Part shown: piece after piece, positions 18,122 through 28,173 of the stretch | Numbering within the stretch: position 1 is the stretch's first letter | Layout of the letters: every line of letters begins with the position of its first letter | From: Labilibaculum sp. DW002 | Lineage (GTDB): Bacteria; Bacteroidota; Bacteroidia; Bacteroidales; Marinifilaceae | Reading direction: 5' to 3' | Length of the DNA stretch: 64,000 nucleotides | Assembly (NCBI RefSeq): GCF_029029525.1 | Contig: NZ_JAKJSC010000008.1 | Location: 1-64,000, forward strand | Made by a program: the position numbers and the translations under genes | The notes under the pieces: model-generated | Told to the model about the DNA's origin: nothing | What the model saw: only the letters and a program-made list of their open reading frames with translations | Database searches by the model: none

Positions 18122-19144
18122 ATGACTGAACAGAATAACGTTCAAACACTGAACCAGTTCATAATTCAGCGTCAAGCTGAATACCCAAATGCCTCGGGTG
18201 AATTATCTCGTATGCTACATCACATTGGCATTGCTTCTAAAATTGTAAATCGTGCTGTTAATAAAGCAGGCTTAGTTGATGTTTTAGGAGCTCATGGAGA
18301 TCAAAATGTACAAGGGGAAGATCAACAAAAGCTAGATATTTTTGCAGATACGCATTTCATAGATGCACTTAGAGCAAGTGGTGAATGTGCCGCAATAGCC
18401 TCGGAAGAGCAGGAAGATATGATCATTTTTGATGATGAAATGGGACGTAATGCAAAGTATGTTTTTTGTATGGATCCACTTGACGGTTCTTCGAATATTG
18501 ATGTGAATGTTTCTATTGGAACAATCTTCTCAATTTATCATCGTGTAAGTAAAAAAGGAGAATTACCAACCAAAGAAGATTTTTTGCAGGAAGGAACAAA
18601 ACAAGTTGCTGCAGGCTATGTGATTTATGGATCTTCGACTATGCTTGTGTATTCTACAGGTAATGGTGTAAATGGATTTACTCTGGATCCTTCAATTGGA
18701 GAATTCTGCTTGTCACATCCTAATATTAAGACACCAAAGAATGGAAATATTTATTCCATTAATGAAGGAAACTATATCAACTTCCCAGAGGGTGTGAAGA
18801 AGTTTATCAAGTATTGTCAGGAGAAAGATTCAAAGACGAGTCGTCCTTACACATCGCGTTATATTGGATCCTTAGTAGCTGATTTTCATAGAAACTTGTT
18901 AAAGGGCGGTATTTTTATTTACCCTAATACCAGTAAAAATAGTAATGGTAAATTACGCTTACTTTACGAATGTAACCCTGTTGCCTTTATTGCAGAACAA
19001 GCCGGAGGTTTGGCTACGGATGGCACACAACGAATTTTAGAAATCAAACCAGAATCTCTTCACCAACGTGTTCCTTTTTATACTGGATCAACAAAAATGG
19101 TGGAAAAAACAGAAGAATTTCTACATTTCTTTAACAACATCTGA
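18122..19144 (+). CDS. fbp: Fructose-1,6-bisphosphatase, class I
   Basis: Hydrolyses fructose-1,6-bisphosphate in gluconeogenesis. 340 residues, the normal size for the class I (eukaryote-like) enzyme. The metal and phosphate signature [20 protein letters not shown] lies at about 120-139. The substrate region with [16 protein letters not shown] (about 241) and the C-terminal [17 protein letters not shown] (about 280) are all present. It is transcribed alone and ends at a strong terminator. Class II and III enzymes are excluded by these motifs. Confidence 0.96.
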   Translation: MTEQNNVQTLNQFIIQRQAEYPNASGELSRMLHHIGIASKIVNRAVNKAGLVDVLGAHGDQNVQGEDQQKLDIFADTHFIDALRASGECAAIASEEQEDMIIFDDEMGRNAKYVFCMDPLDGSSNIDVNVSIGTIFSIYHRVSKKGELPTKEDFLQEGTKQVAAGYVIYGSSTMLVYSTGNGVNGFTLDPSIGEFCLSHPNIKTPKNGNIYSINEGNYINFPEGVKKFIKYCQEKDSKTSRPYTSRYIGSLVADFHRNLLKGGIFIYPNTSKNSNGKLRLLYECNPVAFIAEQAGGLATDGTQRILEIKPESLHQRVPFYTGSTKMVEKTEEFLHFFNNI

Positions 19145-19187
19145 AACAGGATTTTCAGAAAAATAAAGTAACACACTACTATTAACA

Positions 19188-19212
19188 AAAGCCACTTCGT
19201 AAGAAGTGGCTT
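19188..19212. terminator. Terminator after fbp
   Basis: AAAGCCACTTC and GAAGTGGCTTT form an 11-bp stem around GTAA, followed by TGTTTAT. It lies between convergent genes and can serve both. Confidence 0.85.
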
Positions 19213-19238
19213 TGTTTATATGTAAAATCAATTGTAAA

Positions 19239-19643
19239 CTAAACCAATATTGTTTTACCTGGCTCTAAATTTAAACTTCTTAAAATTTTATTTAATTCGA
19301 TTAAGGATTCTTCATCAATTAAACCTACATTAATTTTTATTTCCGTCTTTTTCGTCTTTATAACATAATTACCTGAAGCTGATTTTACACAAACAACTTC
19401 TGATAAACTAATCCTTCTAGGTATTAACGAATTCTTGCAAAGAACTCCACTTTCAATTGTTAGAAATTGATTTTTCGATTCGTAAATATAGGTTGCGATA
19501 TGAGTTACTCCTAAGACAATATACGCATAGTCATTCCATCTCAATTGTTCATTAAACAAAAGGTTTGCCACACCTAATAAGATCCATGCAATTCCAAAAT
19601 AAAGGAAGTATTTTAGTCTTTTTCTTTTGTACTTTATTCTCAT
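19239..19643 (-). CDS. Small membrane protein with C-terminal soluble domain
   Basis: 134 residues, function unknown. A strongly basic N-terminus (MRIKYKRKRLK) leads into two hydrophobic helices (about 12-30 and 38-55). These are followed by a soluble part of about 75 residues with strand-like pattern (FLTIESGVL...ISLSEVVCVKS...YVIKTKKTEIKINVG). The arrangement of two membrane helices and then a beta-rich domain resembles bacterial PH-like proteins, but I cannot assign it. It precedes no gene on the same strand. Confidence 0.5.
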   Translation of the reverse strand: MRIKYKRKRLKYFLYFGIAWILLGVANLLFNEQLRWNDYAYIVLGVTHIATYIYESKNQFLTIESGVLCKNSLIPRRISLSEVVCVKSASGNYVIKTKKTEIKINVGLIDEESLIELNKILRSLNLEPGKTILV

Positions 19644-19699
19644 TTTACTTATCTCAAATATTAATTACAGCAAAAAAGTGCATTCAATCTGTTCCGTAA

Positions 19700-20887
19700 T
19701 TACATTTTATCATAGAACAACGATTTCCGATAATTCTTACTCGTACTTAAAATTTTATCAAGAAATTTTTTCTGTGCATTTACATTTTGCATATCAGCTT
19801 TAAGAGCACTATAAAGTTGATCCATTTTCTGCTTAGTGATTTTATTAGGCGTCCTTATCTTATCCAAATGCCTCTTAGCGGTATCAAAAGAACTAAAAAT
19901 ATCATCCATCATTTCAATTAAATATTCATCTCCTTTGTCAGGCTTAAATAAATCATTTCTGAAATCAATAAATCTATTTAGCGAAAATATACCTTCCTTA
20001 TACGCCTTTAAAGCTAAATTATATTTCATTGTCACATCTCGTTTATAACAAGATTCTATTGCCTTTTCCAATTCTAAACTATAAACATAACTCAAATAAT
20101 TATTTATACCACCTTTATCAATTCTACCTTTAATGCAAATGATCCGCGCAAGATCATATTGAGAACTATATTTCTTAATACTATCCCGATAATTAAAATA
20201 AACGTCTCTATTTTTCCCTATTGTTTTTCCCTTTTCAAACTCTATATTTGATACCGGATAATTTAACAATTGCCATATTGGATCAAATGGCATATGGGTC
20301 TTTATTGCATTTTCAGCTCTCATCTGAAAATAATCATAGGTCATCTTCTTTTTGAAAGATCTCTTACGTAACTCACCTGCTCCCCAGGTAGGATCAAAAA
20401 CAAACCACCTGAAATCAATCTTTGCAACACACCAAGCATGAGGGCTTCTACTAATAACTCCTTTCTCCTTTGTATAACCTACTACAATGTAGGATTCAAT
20501 CCCTATTTTATTTACAATTTCATTAAATAAAATGGTATAATTTTGACATGTCCCTTTTCTATTTTTTAAAGTGACCTCTGAATTCCTCTCTATATTAAAC
20601 TTATACATACTTTCAACATCATAACTGATATTTCTTGTAATCCAAGAATAGGCCGCTTTTACCTTGTTACTTTCCGATCTTAAATTAGCACTTATGTAAT
20701 TGGCTATATTTTTAGTGTTTGTAGTAAGAGAATCAGGAATATTAAATCTATAGCTATTAGACTTAAAGCTGTCAGGATCAAAATTTTCTATTGTATGTTG
20801 TCCCATTGATATTGTATTTGAACAATATAAAATGACGAACAACAAACTCATTCTCATCGTTAATTTTTTATGAAAGGTAAACGCCAT
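19700..20887 (-). CDS. Secreted transglutaminase-like cysteine protease/protein
   Basis: 395-residue exported protein with a transglutaminase-like core. The hydrophobic leader (MRMSLLFVILYC...SMGQ) suggests export. The real start may be the Met at residue 11 or 13 rather than the first. The core shows AYSWITRNISYD (about 84), Cys in RKGTCQNY (about 110), His in SPHAWCVAKID (about 149) and Asp in WFVFDPTWGAG (about 162), the full Cys-His-Asp triad. The C-terminal 200 residues are helical, charged and unassigned. Activity could be proteolysis, crosslinking or none; family membership is surer than function. Confidence 0.7.
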   Translation of the reverse strand: MAFTFHKKLTMRMSLLFVILYCSNTISMGQHTIENFDPDSFKSNSYRFNIPDSLTTNTKNIANYISANLRSESNKVKAAYSWITRNISYDVESMYKFNIERNSEVTLKNRKGTCQNYTILFNEIVNKIGIESYIVVGYTKEKGVISRSPHAWCVAKIDFRWFVFDPTWGAGELRKRSFKKKMTYDYFQMRAENAIKTHMPFDPIWQLLNYPVSNIEFEKGKTIGKNRDVYFNYRDSIKKYSSQYDLARIICIKGRIDKGGINNYLSYVYSLELEKAIESCYKRDVTMKYNLALKAYKEGIFSLNRFIDFRNDLFKPDKGDEYLIEMMDDIFSSFDTAKRHLDKIRTPNKITKQKMDQLYSALKADMQNVNAQKKFLDKILSTSKNYRKSLFYDKM

Positions 20888-21273
20888 ATTCTTTCAATTT
20901 ATTAATGCAGTTTTAAAATATCAATTTTTTATGATAAAATGAATCATCGACACAACAAAAAATACTAAACATATTCATTACAAATACACACTCTATTTAA
21001 GGTTGTTATAAAGGATGTCTTTATTCTAATCAATCGGTATTCATACATAAAAACAATAAGATTTTTTTTTACCAAGCGCAAGTGCTTTTCACAAAAAACA
21101 CAAGTTACAATTCCAATATTAGATAAAGAATTTCATCTATTAGCCATGAGACATCACACTAATTGCTTGACACTTAAAAACCATTTTTGTAAATTAAAAC
21201 TTGTATTACTTACAGATCTCTCAGTATAAAATTGCGCGTTTAGCATCCATTTCTGCACGAAAACAAAAAAAAT
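20888..21273. other. 386-bp AT-rich divergent spacer
   Basis: Lies between the minus-strand transglutaminase-like gene and the plus-strand secreted protein. It is AT-rich with no open frame of note, no strong hairpin and no recognisable riboswitch. Promoters for both genes must lie here, but none matches the consensus well enough to place. Confidence 0.5.
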
Positions 21274-21858
21274 ATGGAAAATTCAATTTCAAAATTATTG
21301 ATTACTATCATTCTAATCACTATTCCTGCGATTATCTTTTCACAAGATCAAAAGGTAATTATTAATGATTTAGAATTAAATGAAATACAGCTAAATGAAA
21401 TTGAAACGAAATATGGAGTTCAACCAAAAGCTGGAAATTATTGGTATGATAGCAAAAGTGGTTTGTATGGAGTTGTTGGTTATGCTTCTTATGGATTCAT
21501 GTTGTCTGGTCATGATTTTGGAGAGTTAAGACAAGATGCTTCTAATGGTAACACAAATGTAATTGTAAATGGCCGTGAACTTCCTAAAAACGAATGGATG
21601 GTCTGGAGTTACGTTTTGGGTTATTACATTCAAGTTGGAAATTACTGGTTCGATCATCAAGGTAATGCTGGTTATATTGGCAACCCAATTCCAACAGTTA
21701 ATTTATATTTAGCTGCCCAACAAAACTATTATACCGGACAAGGCAGCGCTGGTGATAACTTTTGGTCTACCCGATTTAGTGCAGGAAATTCCGATCGCGG
21801 AAATACGCGAGGATATGTGAGTGTACCTGGCCATGGTCCTGTTGGGTACGGATTTTGA
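21274..21858 (+). CDS. Secreted Gly/Tyr/Asn-rich protein with repeated GNYW motif
   Basis: 194 residues. Signal peptide of about 23 residues ending IIFSQ. The mature part has two related segments, AGNYWYDSKSGLYGVVG (about 53-69) and VGNYWFDHQGNAGYIG (about 128-143). Between them is RQDASNGNTNVIVNGRELP (about 87-105). I recall similar YWYD...G...DAS-G-T-V-VNGREL proteins as hypotheticals in unrelated bacteria, but I know no function. The C-terminus is Gly-rich and ends ...GYGF. Its stop codon lies one base from the convergent YciI gene. Confidence 0.6.
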   Translation: MENSISKLLITIILITIPAIIFSQDQKVIINDLELNEIQLNEIETKYGVQPKAGNYWYDSKSGLYGVVGYASYGFMLSGHDFGELRQDASNGNTNVIVNGRELPKNEWMVWSYVLGYYIQVGNYWFDHQGNAGYIGNPIPTVNLYLAAQQNYYTGQGSAGDNFWSTRFSAGNSDRGNTRGYVSVPGHGPVGYGF

Positions 21859-21859
21859 A

Positions 21860-22150
21860 CTAAACCTCTAACAAACAAGTCAACTCATCACTCGTCATGC
21901 TTGGAATAAATTCGGTGATCGAATAATCAGCTAAATCATTTTTATGGAAAGGATCCATTGCTAAAACTTCTTCCAACTGACTCTTATCCTTCATTTGTGA
22001 TAGAATAATGCCACCCGTCCTAGGGACTTTTCTTCCCGAAGCCTTAAAATTACCTAAAGCATATTGCTCCTTTAAATATTGAACGTGATTATTCAATTCG
22101 GCCTCTACTTTTTCTAAAGGAACTTTATAGGTTAATGATATAATGAACAT
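21860..22150 (-). CDS. YciI family protein
   Basis: 96-residue protein of the YciI-like (dimeric alpha-beta barrel) family. Characteristic features are the opening FIISLTYKVPLEKVEA, the HVQYLKEQYALGNF segment (about 23-36), SGRKVPRTGGIIL (about 39-51) and the MDPFHKNDLADYSITEF stretch (about 67-83) with the conserved DPF and His. Function in this family is poorly known; small-molecule dehydratase or hydrolase activity has been proposed for relatives. It stands alone and is convergent with the secreted protein. Confidence 0.8.
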   Translation of the reverse strand: MFIISLTYKVPLEKVEAELNNHVQYLKEQYALGNFKASGRKVPRTGGIILSQMKDKSQLEEVLAMDPFHKNDLADYSITEFIPSMTSDELTCLLEV

Positions 22151-22478
22151 GATTTATTATTTGCTTTGTATTTAATGAAAAACCAAGTTTCGAAAGTAAC
22201 TATTATTTATAATCAGTGAAATTAAAGAATCTAAAAATATTGGAACAATTACTGTCATTTATTTCACCCTTTCGCCTATCGGCACTTTCCCTTAAAAGGG
22301 AAAGATTGAATTTGAAAATACACTGCTAAATATTCTTTACCAATCTTTGTACTTTTTCTTTGGTTCTTGATCCTTTCTCCTTGTTACTTGGCACTTTGTT
22401 CTTGATCCTTGTCACTTTTAACCTGTCCCTAAAATATTTTCCCTAAATTTGCCAATCAAATAATAAAAGGATAAGGAT
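22151..22478. other. 328-bp spacer with degenerate short repeats
   Basis: No gene. Positions 22285-22304 hold an 8-bp hairpin CTTTCCCT/AGGGAAAG. Positions about 22345-22420 hold several degenerate units of the ttcttgatcctt and cttggcacttt kind, as also seen before the dehydrogenase at 3430-3475. TAAATTTG (22444-22451) could be the -7 element for mfd. Confidence 0.5.
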
Positions 22479-25400
22479 TTGGAACTAAAGCAACTTATAC
22501 AAATTTTCTCTGAGCATCCTGCTCGTTATAGCATTGAAAAATACCTAGAACAAAAAAAGAACTTTCAACTTCATTTAAAAGGTGCAATTGGATCTTCTTT
22601 GTCATTGGTTATATCTGCACTTTCGCCAAGTAAACGTCCACATGTTTTAATTTTTAACGATAAGGAAGAAGCAGCGTACTTCTACAACGATTTGTGTAAT
22701 CTTATAGATGATAAAAGTGTTTTGTTCTTTCCATCGTCATACAAACGATCGGTACAATACGAGAAAACAGATAGTTCCAATATCATTCTTCGTGCTGAAT
22801 GTTTAAAACGATTAACTTCAGACCAACATCCAACATTTATCATCACCTTTCCAGAAGCTATTGTTGAAAAGGTAATTACGCAAGGGCAATTAGAAGAAAA
22901 CACCTTAAGCATTAAAGTCGGAGAAAAATTATCGCCTGAATTTGTTGAAGAAGTACTGGTAGATTATGAATTTGAGCGAGCCGATTTTGTTGTAGAACCA
23001 GGACAGTATTCTATTCGAGGAAGTATTATCGATATTTTTTCCTTTTCGGATGAACAACCTTACCGAATCGATTTCTTTGGAGAAGATGTAGATTCCATTC
23101 GTATGTTCGATGTGGAAAATCAGCTTTCTATTAAAAAATTCGAATCGGTTGATATTATCCCAAACATACAAGAGAATCTGTTAAAGGAATCACGAATCTC
23201 ATTCCTTTCCTTTGTTCCTAACAATACAATTTTTTGGTGTAAAAACTTCCAATTTTCTTGCGATAGAATTCAGTCTATCTACGAAAGTACAATTGAGAAA
23301 GTACCTTTTTTAGAACTTGGAGAAGACCGAGTTTCTACTAAAGATTATTTAATAGACAGCAAAGAATTCTTACATCAGATTAATGAGTTTTCCATTCTTG
23401 AATTTGGTCAGAAATTCTTTTTAGCTGCGCAAGAGGTTATTCAATTCAATCAAAGCCCTCAGCCAGCTTTCAATAAAAATTTTGATTTGCTCGGTCAGGA
23501 ATTGATGAATAATAATGCAAAGCAGAAAGCAACTTTATTCTTTCCGATAATCCGAAACAAATCGAAAGGATACACAACATATTTGAAGATAAAGGAATTG
23601 AAGTTGAATTCCAAGATGTAAATCAAACGCTTCACGAAGGCTTTTCTGATCAGGATTTGCGAATTTCATGTTATACCGATCATCAAATTTTTGACCGGCA
23701 TCATAAATTTAAACTAAAGAATGCGACGGTTCATAAAGCGAAAGAAACAGTCACCTTAAAGGAAATAAATAGGCTTCATCCTGGAGATTTTATTGTGCAT
23801 TCCGATCATGGTATTGGTCGTTTTGGAGGATTGCAAAGAATTGAAACCAATGGAAAATCGCAGGAAGTTATTCGTTTGGTTTATAAAGATGACGATATTC
23901 TTTTTGTGAGTTTGCACTCATTGCATAAAATATCAAAGTATAAAGGGAAAGACGGATCTGCACCTAAAATATATAAACTTGGTACTGGTGCTTGGCAAAA
24001 ACTAAAGGATAAAACCAAGTCTAAGATTAAGGATATAGCTAAGGATCTTATTTTGCTCTACTCAAAACGTAAAGCCGAACGAGGATTCCAATTTAGCCCT
24101 GACAGTTTCATGCAGCAGGAGCTAGAGGCATCCTTTATATACGAAGACACACCGGATCAGGTAAAAGCGACTAAATCGGTGAAAGAAGGTATGGAATCTG
24201 CTATCCCAATGGATAGATTGGTTTGTGGTGATGTAGGATTTGGGAAAACCGAGATAGCTATACGTGCTGCATTTAAGGCTGTGGCCGATGATAAGCAAGT
24301 TGCAATTCTGGTTCCTACAACCATATTGGCTTTCCAACATTTTAAAACTTTTTCAGACCGATTGAAGGATTTTCCATGTACGATTGATTATATCTCGCGA
24401 ATGCGAAAGCCAAAGGATCAAAAGGAGACCTTAAAGAATCTGAAAGCTGGTAAAGTTGATATACTAATAGGAACACATCGAATAATTGGAAAGGATATTC
24501 AGTTTAAAGATTTGGGACTTTTAATCGTTGATGAGGAACAAAAGTTTGGTGTATCTGTGAAAGAAAAACTAAAGCAGATGAAAGTGAATGTAGATACATT
24601 GACCCTAACTGCAACACCAATTCCTCGTACACTTCAATTCTCATTGATGGGGGCACGCGATTTATCTATTATTAATACGCCACCACCAAACCGTTACCCA
24701 ATTGCTACCGAAATTCATAATTTTAATGAAGATATTATTCGTGAAGCTATAACTTACGAGGTTGAGAGAAATGGTCAGGTTTTCTTTATTCACAATAGAG
24801 TTCAGAATATTCACGAAGTAGAAGCCATGCTTCATCGTGCTGTACCGGGTATTTCTACCATTGTGGCACATGGACAAATGGATGGGCCGAAGCTTGAGAA
24901 GATTATGCTTGAATTTATTCGGGGTGATTACGATGTTTTAATTGCGACAACAATTATCGAGTCGGGGCTTGATATTCCAAATGCAAATACCATTATTATA
25001 AACAATGGGCAGAATTTTGGTTTAAGTGAGCTGCATCAGTTACGTGGGCGTGTTGGCCGTTCCAACAAGAAAGCCTTTTGTTATCTTCTAACACCACCAA
25101 TGGAGTCGATGACTCAAGAGGCCCGACAGCGTTTAAACGCTATCGAGAGTTTTTCAGAACTAGGATCTGGCTTTAATATTGCCATGCAGGATTTAGATAT
25201 TCGTGGTGCAGGTAATTTATTAGGAGGAGAACAAAGTGGTTTTATTTCTGATATAGGATATGAAACCTATCAGAGAATTTTAAATGAAGCGATCTTAGAA
25301 CTTAAGGAAACTGAGTTTAAAGATGTGTTTGCCGAAGAAAAAGCACAAGAGGAAATAGAAATTAAGCGATTCATTACGGATTGTCAGATTGATACTGATT

Positions 25401-25828
25401 TGGAGATTCTGTTCCCTGAATCATATATTGAGAGTATTTCAGAACGTATTCGTTTGTACCGAGAACTAGATAATATTCAAAAGGAAGAGGAAATAGATGT
25501 TTTCGCAAGCCAACTTAAAGATCGATTTGGTGAAATCCCGGAAGCATCTATTGAATTACTTAATGTGGTTCAATTAAGATGGTTTGCACTTGATTTGGGT
25601 ATTGAAAAACTGATTCTTAAAAGCGGTAAGCTAGTTCTTTATTTTATTTCTGATCAAAGCTCTGCCTTTTATCAATCAGCCCAATTTAGTAAGGTCTTAC
25701 AATTCTTACAAACGCAACCAATTCCGTGCAAAATGAAGGAAGCAAAAAATCGTTTGAGTCTAAGTTTCGATAAAATTAACAACATAAAAAAAGCCAGTGA
25801 AATACTGACTTTAATTAATACTTTATAA
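22479..25828 (+). CDS. mfd: Transcription-repair coupling factor (frameshifted)
   Basis: Mfd removes stalled RNA polymerase and recruits UvrA. The TTG start at 22479 has AAGGATAAGG just before it. The frame breaks at about 23526-23530: after residue 350 the sequence needs one extra base (AAA read as AAAA), and then NFILSDNPKQIERIH continues in the other frame to 25828. Joined, it makes 1116 residues, the normal length. Domains are the UvrB-like N-terminus, the CarD/RNAP-interaction domain with LHPGDFIVHSDHGIGRF (about 431), the helicase with GDVGFGKTEIA (about 585) and DEEQKFG (about 684), and the TRCF C-terminal domain. Both halves look fully conserved, so a lost base in an A-run is likelier than decay. 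Confidence 0.85.
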
Positions 25829-25839
25829 TAATAAGAATT

Positions 25840-25859
25840 CCCATTCAAATTTGAATGGG
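25840..25859. terminator. Bidirectional terminator mfd/regulator
   Basis: CCCATTCAAATTTGAATGGG is a 20-bp palindrome followed by AGTTTATTTTTTT. It separates the convergent mfd and response-regulator genes. Confidence 0.8.
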
Positions 25860-25870
25860 AGTTTATTTTT

Positions 25871-26983
25871 TTAAGAACATGCTTTTGTATCTCTTATATA
25901 ACATACAATGCCCGTTTCTTCACCGTTATCATTTTTAAGCAGATTAGCCATTAGCTTTAAGTCTTTTTTTTCATTCTTAATGTCTAAAGAAACATCCACC
26001 TTATAAATTCCATTTTCTCTTACCGGACTTAATATATCTCCAACAAAAGATTTTTCTTCTCCTTCAATAATTACTTCTTCGTATTCCTTTCCAAGAACTT
26101 TAGCTTCTTCAATTCCAAAAATACGTTCGCAGGCTCTATTCCATGATTTAATTGTTCCATTTAAATCGAAAGTAACAACACCATCTGCCAAATTATTAAT
26201 AATGTTCGCTTTTTCAGCTAACAATTGACGATATGCAAATTCCTGGGTGATATCTCTAACAATTAATTGCAAATTCATTTTCCCGTTAAACTCAATTTGA
26301 GCACCAGTTAAACCAACATCAAAAAGTTCACCATGAATTGTTTTCAACTTAAGATGTGTATAGGCAATTCCTTTTTCCATTGCTAGAGACGTTTCCAAAC
26401 GCTCTTTGAAAATAGGGGCATAATGTTCATCTACAAAAGAAAGCAATGGCAAGCCCATTAAATCTTCAATGTATGCTGTTTTGAAAAGTTTTAAACCCAA
26501 GCAGTTTAAATATTCAATCAATCCATTTTCATTAATTACGATAATGGCCTCAGGAGAATCAGTAATAAAATTTCTAAACCGTTGTTCACGCATTTTCTGA
26601 TCCAAATCGAATTGATGTTTGTAAAAAGCCAATTCTATTGAAATACCCAATTCTTTTTTATCAATGGGTTTTACAAGATATCCATACGAGTGGGTATTGA
26701 TTACTCTTTGAATTGTACTTTCCTCAGTATCGCTCGACAAGAAAATAACTGGAATATCAAATTTAGATTTAATTAATTCGGTGGTTTGAATTCCATCCAT
26801 GCTTCCACCTAAATGTACATCCATTAAAATAATGTCAGGCTTTAAGGTTTCGCATAAACGAATAGCTTCCTTACCATCTTCTACAATTTCCAAAAGATCA
26901 TATCCTAATTCTTTCAAGAACATTCTAAAAATGGTCGAAATCAAACTATCATCCTCTACAATTAATATTTTTTTCTTCATCAA
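25871..26983 (-). CDS. Response regulator with two PAS domains (REC-PAS-PAS)
   Basis: 370 residues. An N-terminal receiver domain (MKKKILIVEDDSL, acidic pocket; phosphoacceptor Asp in PDIILMDVHLGG, about 55; Lys in GYLVKPIDKKEL about 106) is followed by two PAS domains (about 130-255 and 256-368). The second begins IINNLADGVVTFDLNG. No histidine kinase, GGDEF, LytTR or HTH output domain follows; the chain ends with PAS. It may relay a signal by protein contact or by feeding a kinase elsewhere. No partner kinase is adjacent. Two Met codons start the frame; either could be used. Confidence 0.8.
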   Translation of the reverse strand: MMKKKILIVEDDSLISTIFRMFLKELGYDLLEIVEDGKEAIRLCETLKPDIILMDVHLGGSMDGIQTTELIKSKFDIPVIFLSSDTEESTIQRVINTHSYGYLVKPIDKKELGISIELAFYKHQFDLDQKMREQRFRNFITDSPEAIIVINENGLIEYLNCLGLKLFKTAYIEDLMGLPLLSFVDEHYAPIFKERLETSLAMEKGIAYTHLKLKTIHGELFDVGLTGAQIEFNGKMNLQLIVRDITQEFAYRQLLAEKANIINNLADGVVTFDLNGTIKSWNRACERIFGIEEAKVLGKEYEEVIIEGEEKSFVGDILSPVRENGIYKVDVSLDIKNEKKDLKLMANLLKNDNGEETGIVCYIRDTKACS

Positions 26984-27186
26984 TCTGAAATTGAATAATT
27001 AATCGAATTAACTCTACATTGACACTACATCCTATCATTTCTTCGCATTAAAATTGAAGATGTAAAACCTCTTCCCTTTAAAATGATTTTGTAAAACCAT
27101 AGTATCACTCCAATATATGCATAAAGTTTGCTAATTTTAAGCGATTTTACAAGATATTTATAATAATTAAGTTTACATTTTTTCTT

Positions 27187-27924
27187 TTGAATCTAATAAT
27201 CGACATAGGAAACACGCAAATAAAAGCAGCCTTATTTGAAAACCATCAATTGGTGAAGCTTTTTACATCAAGTAAGCCTGAAATTGATTTTATCAAAGAA
27301 ATCTTTTCGCGGACAGATAAAATTCAAAACGCCATTGTTTCCTCGGTTCGAAAATCTCCTGAAGAATTAGTCTCTTTCTTAAAACAACAGTGTGGGAAAG
27401 CAATATTTTTTAATTCCGAAATTGCTATTCCACTTGAAAATTTATACGAATCGAAAAGCACATTAGGATATGATCGTCTAGCCGCTTGTGTTGGTGCTTA
27501 TGGCAATCACCCCAATCAAAATCTTCTTGTGATAGATGCAGGAACTGCAATTACTTTTGATTTTGTGAATGATAAAGCACAATATATAGGAGGTTGTATT
27601 TCACCGGGATTAAAAATGAGATTTAGAGCTCTGCATGAATTTACTCAAAAGCTTCCTGAACTTTCCCAAAATGATGACTTTCATCTAATAGGCAAGAATA
27701 CCAATGATGCAATTGTATCAGGTGTTCAAAATGGTTTACTGTTCGAAGTTGATGCTTATATCAACAATTTAAAAAATGCTCATCGCAACATAGAAGTTAT
27801 TTTTACTGGTGGCGATGCTCCTTTTCTTGTAAAATCAATCAATAACAATGCAATCTTAGCTCCTGAGATCGTGTTAGAAGGCTTAAACAAGATACTGGAA
27901 TTTAATTTGTTGAATCACTCTTAA
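27187..27924 (+). CDS. coaX: Type III pantothenate kinase
   Basis: Phosphorylates pantothenate, the first step of coenzyme A synthesis. 245 residues with a TTG start. ASKHA-fold motifs are visible: LIIDIGNTQIKAALF (phosphate 1, about 3-17), GYDRLAACVGAY (about 98-109), VIDAGTAITFDFV (about 116-128), GGCISPGLKMR (about 137-147) and FTGGDAP (about 216). CoaX uses no ATP-specific P-loop and resists acetyl-CoA feedback, as known for the family. It is followed by the TPR gene after a spacer of about 250 bp. Confidence 0.92.
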   Translation: MNLIIDIGNTQIKAALFENHQLVKLFTSSKPEIDFIKEIFSRTDKIQNAIVSSVRKSPEELVSFLKQQCGKAIFFNSEIAIPLENLYESKSTLGYDRLAACVGAYGNHPNQNLLVIDAGTAITFDFVNDKAQYIGGCISPGLKMRFRALHEFTQKLPELSQNDDFHLIGKNTNDAIVSGVQNGLLFEVDAYINNLKNAHRNIEVIFTGGDAPFLVKSINNNAILAPEIVLEGLNKILEFNLLNHS

Positions 27925-28173
27925 TAATCACTTTTCTTTGCAACTTTCCAATTTATTTATAGTTTTGCATTGAGCTCAAAAAAAGAGCAGTTGAAGGACG
28001 TTTTTAAAGCTTGTACAAATTTTTGGTACGAGTTTTGCAGTTTTAATTCTGACATAACTAAAACTTTCGTTATATTTATAGCATGATTTTGAAATCTGAT
28101 TTTATCAGTAAAATCTAGTGATCGAAATTTTAGTTTAGAAACAAAAAGAAACTTGATTATAAAAATTAGTAAT

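Noticed and set aside
22479-25828. Programmed -1 frameshift in mfd
   Set aside because: There is no canonical slippery heptamer with a downstream pseudoknot, and three other genes in the window show single-base breaks of both signs at A/T runs. Sequence error is simpler.
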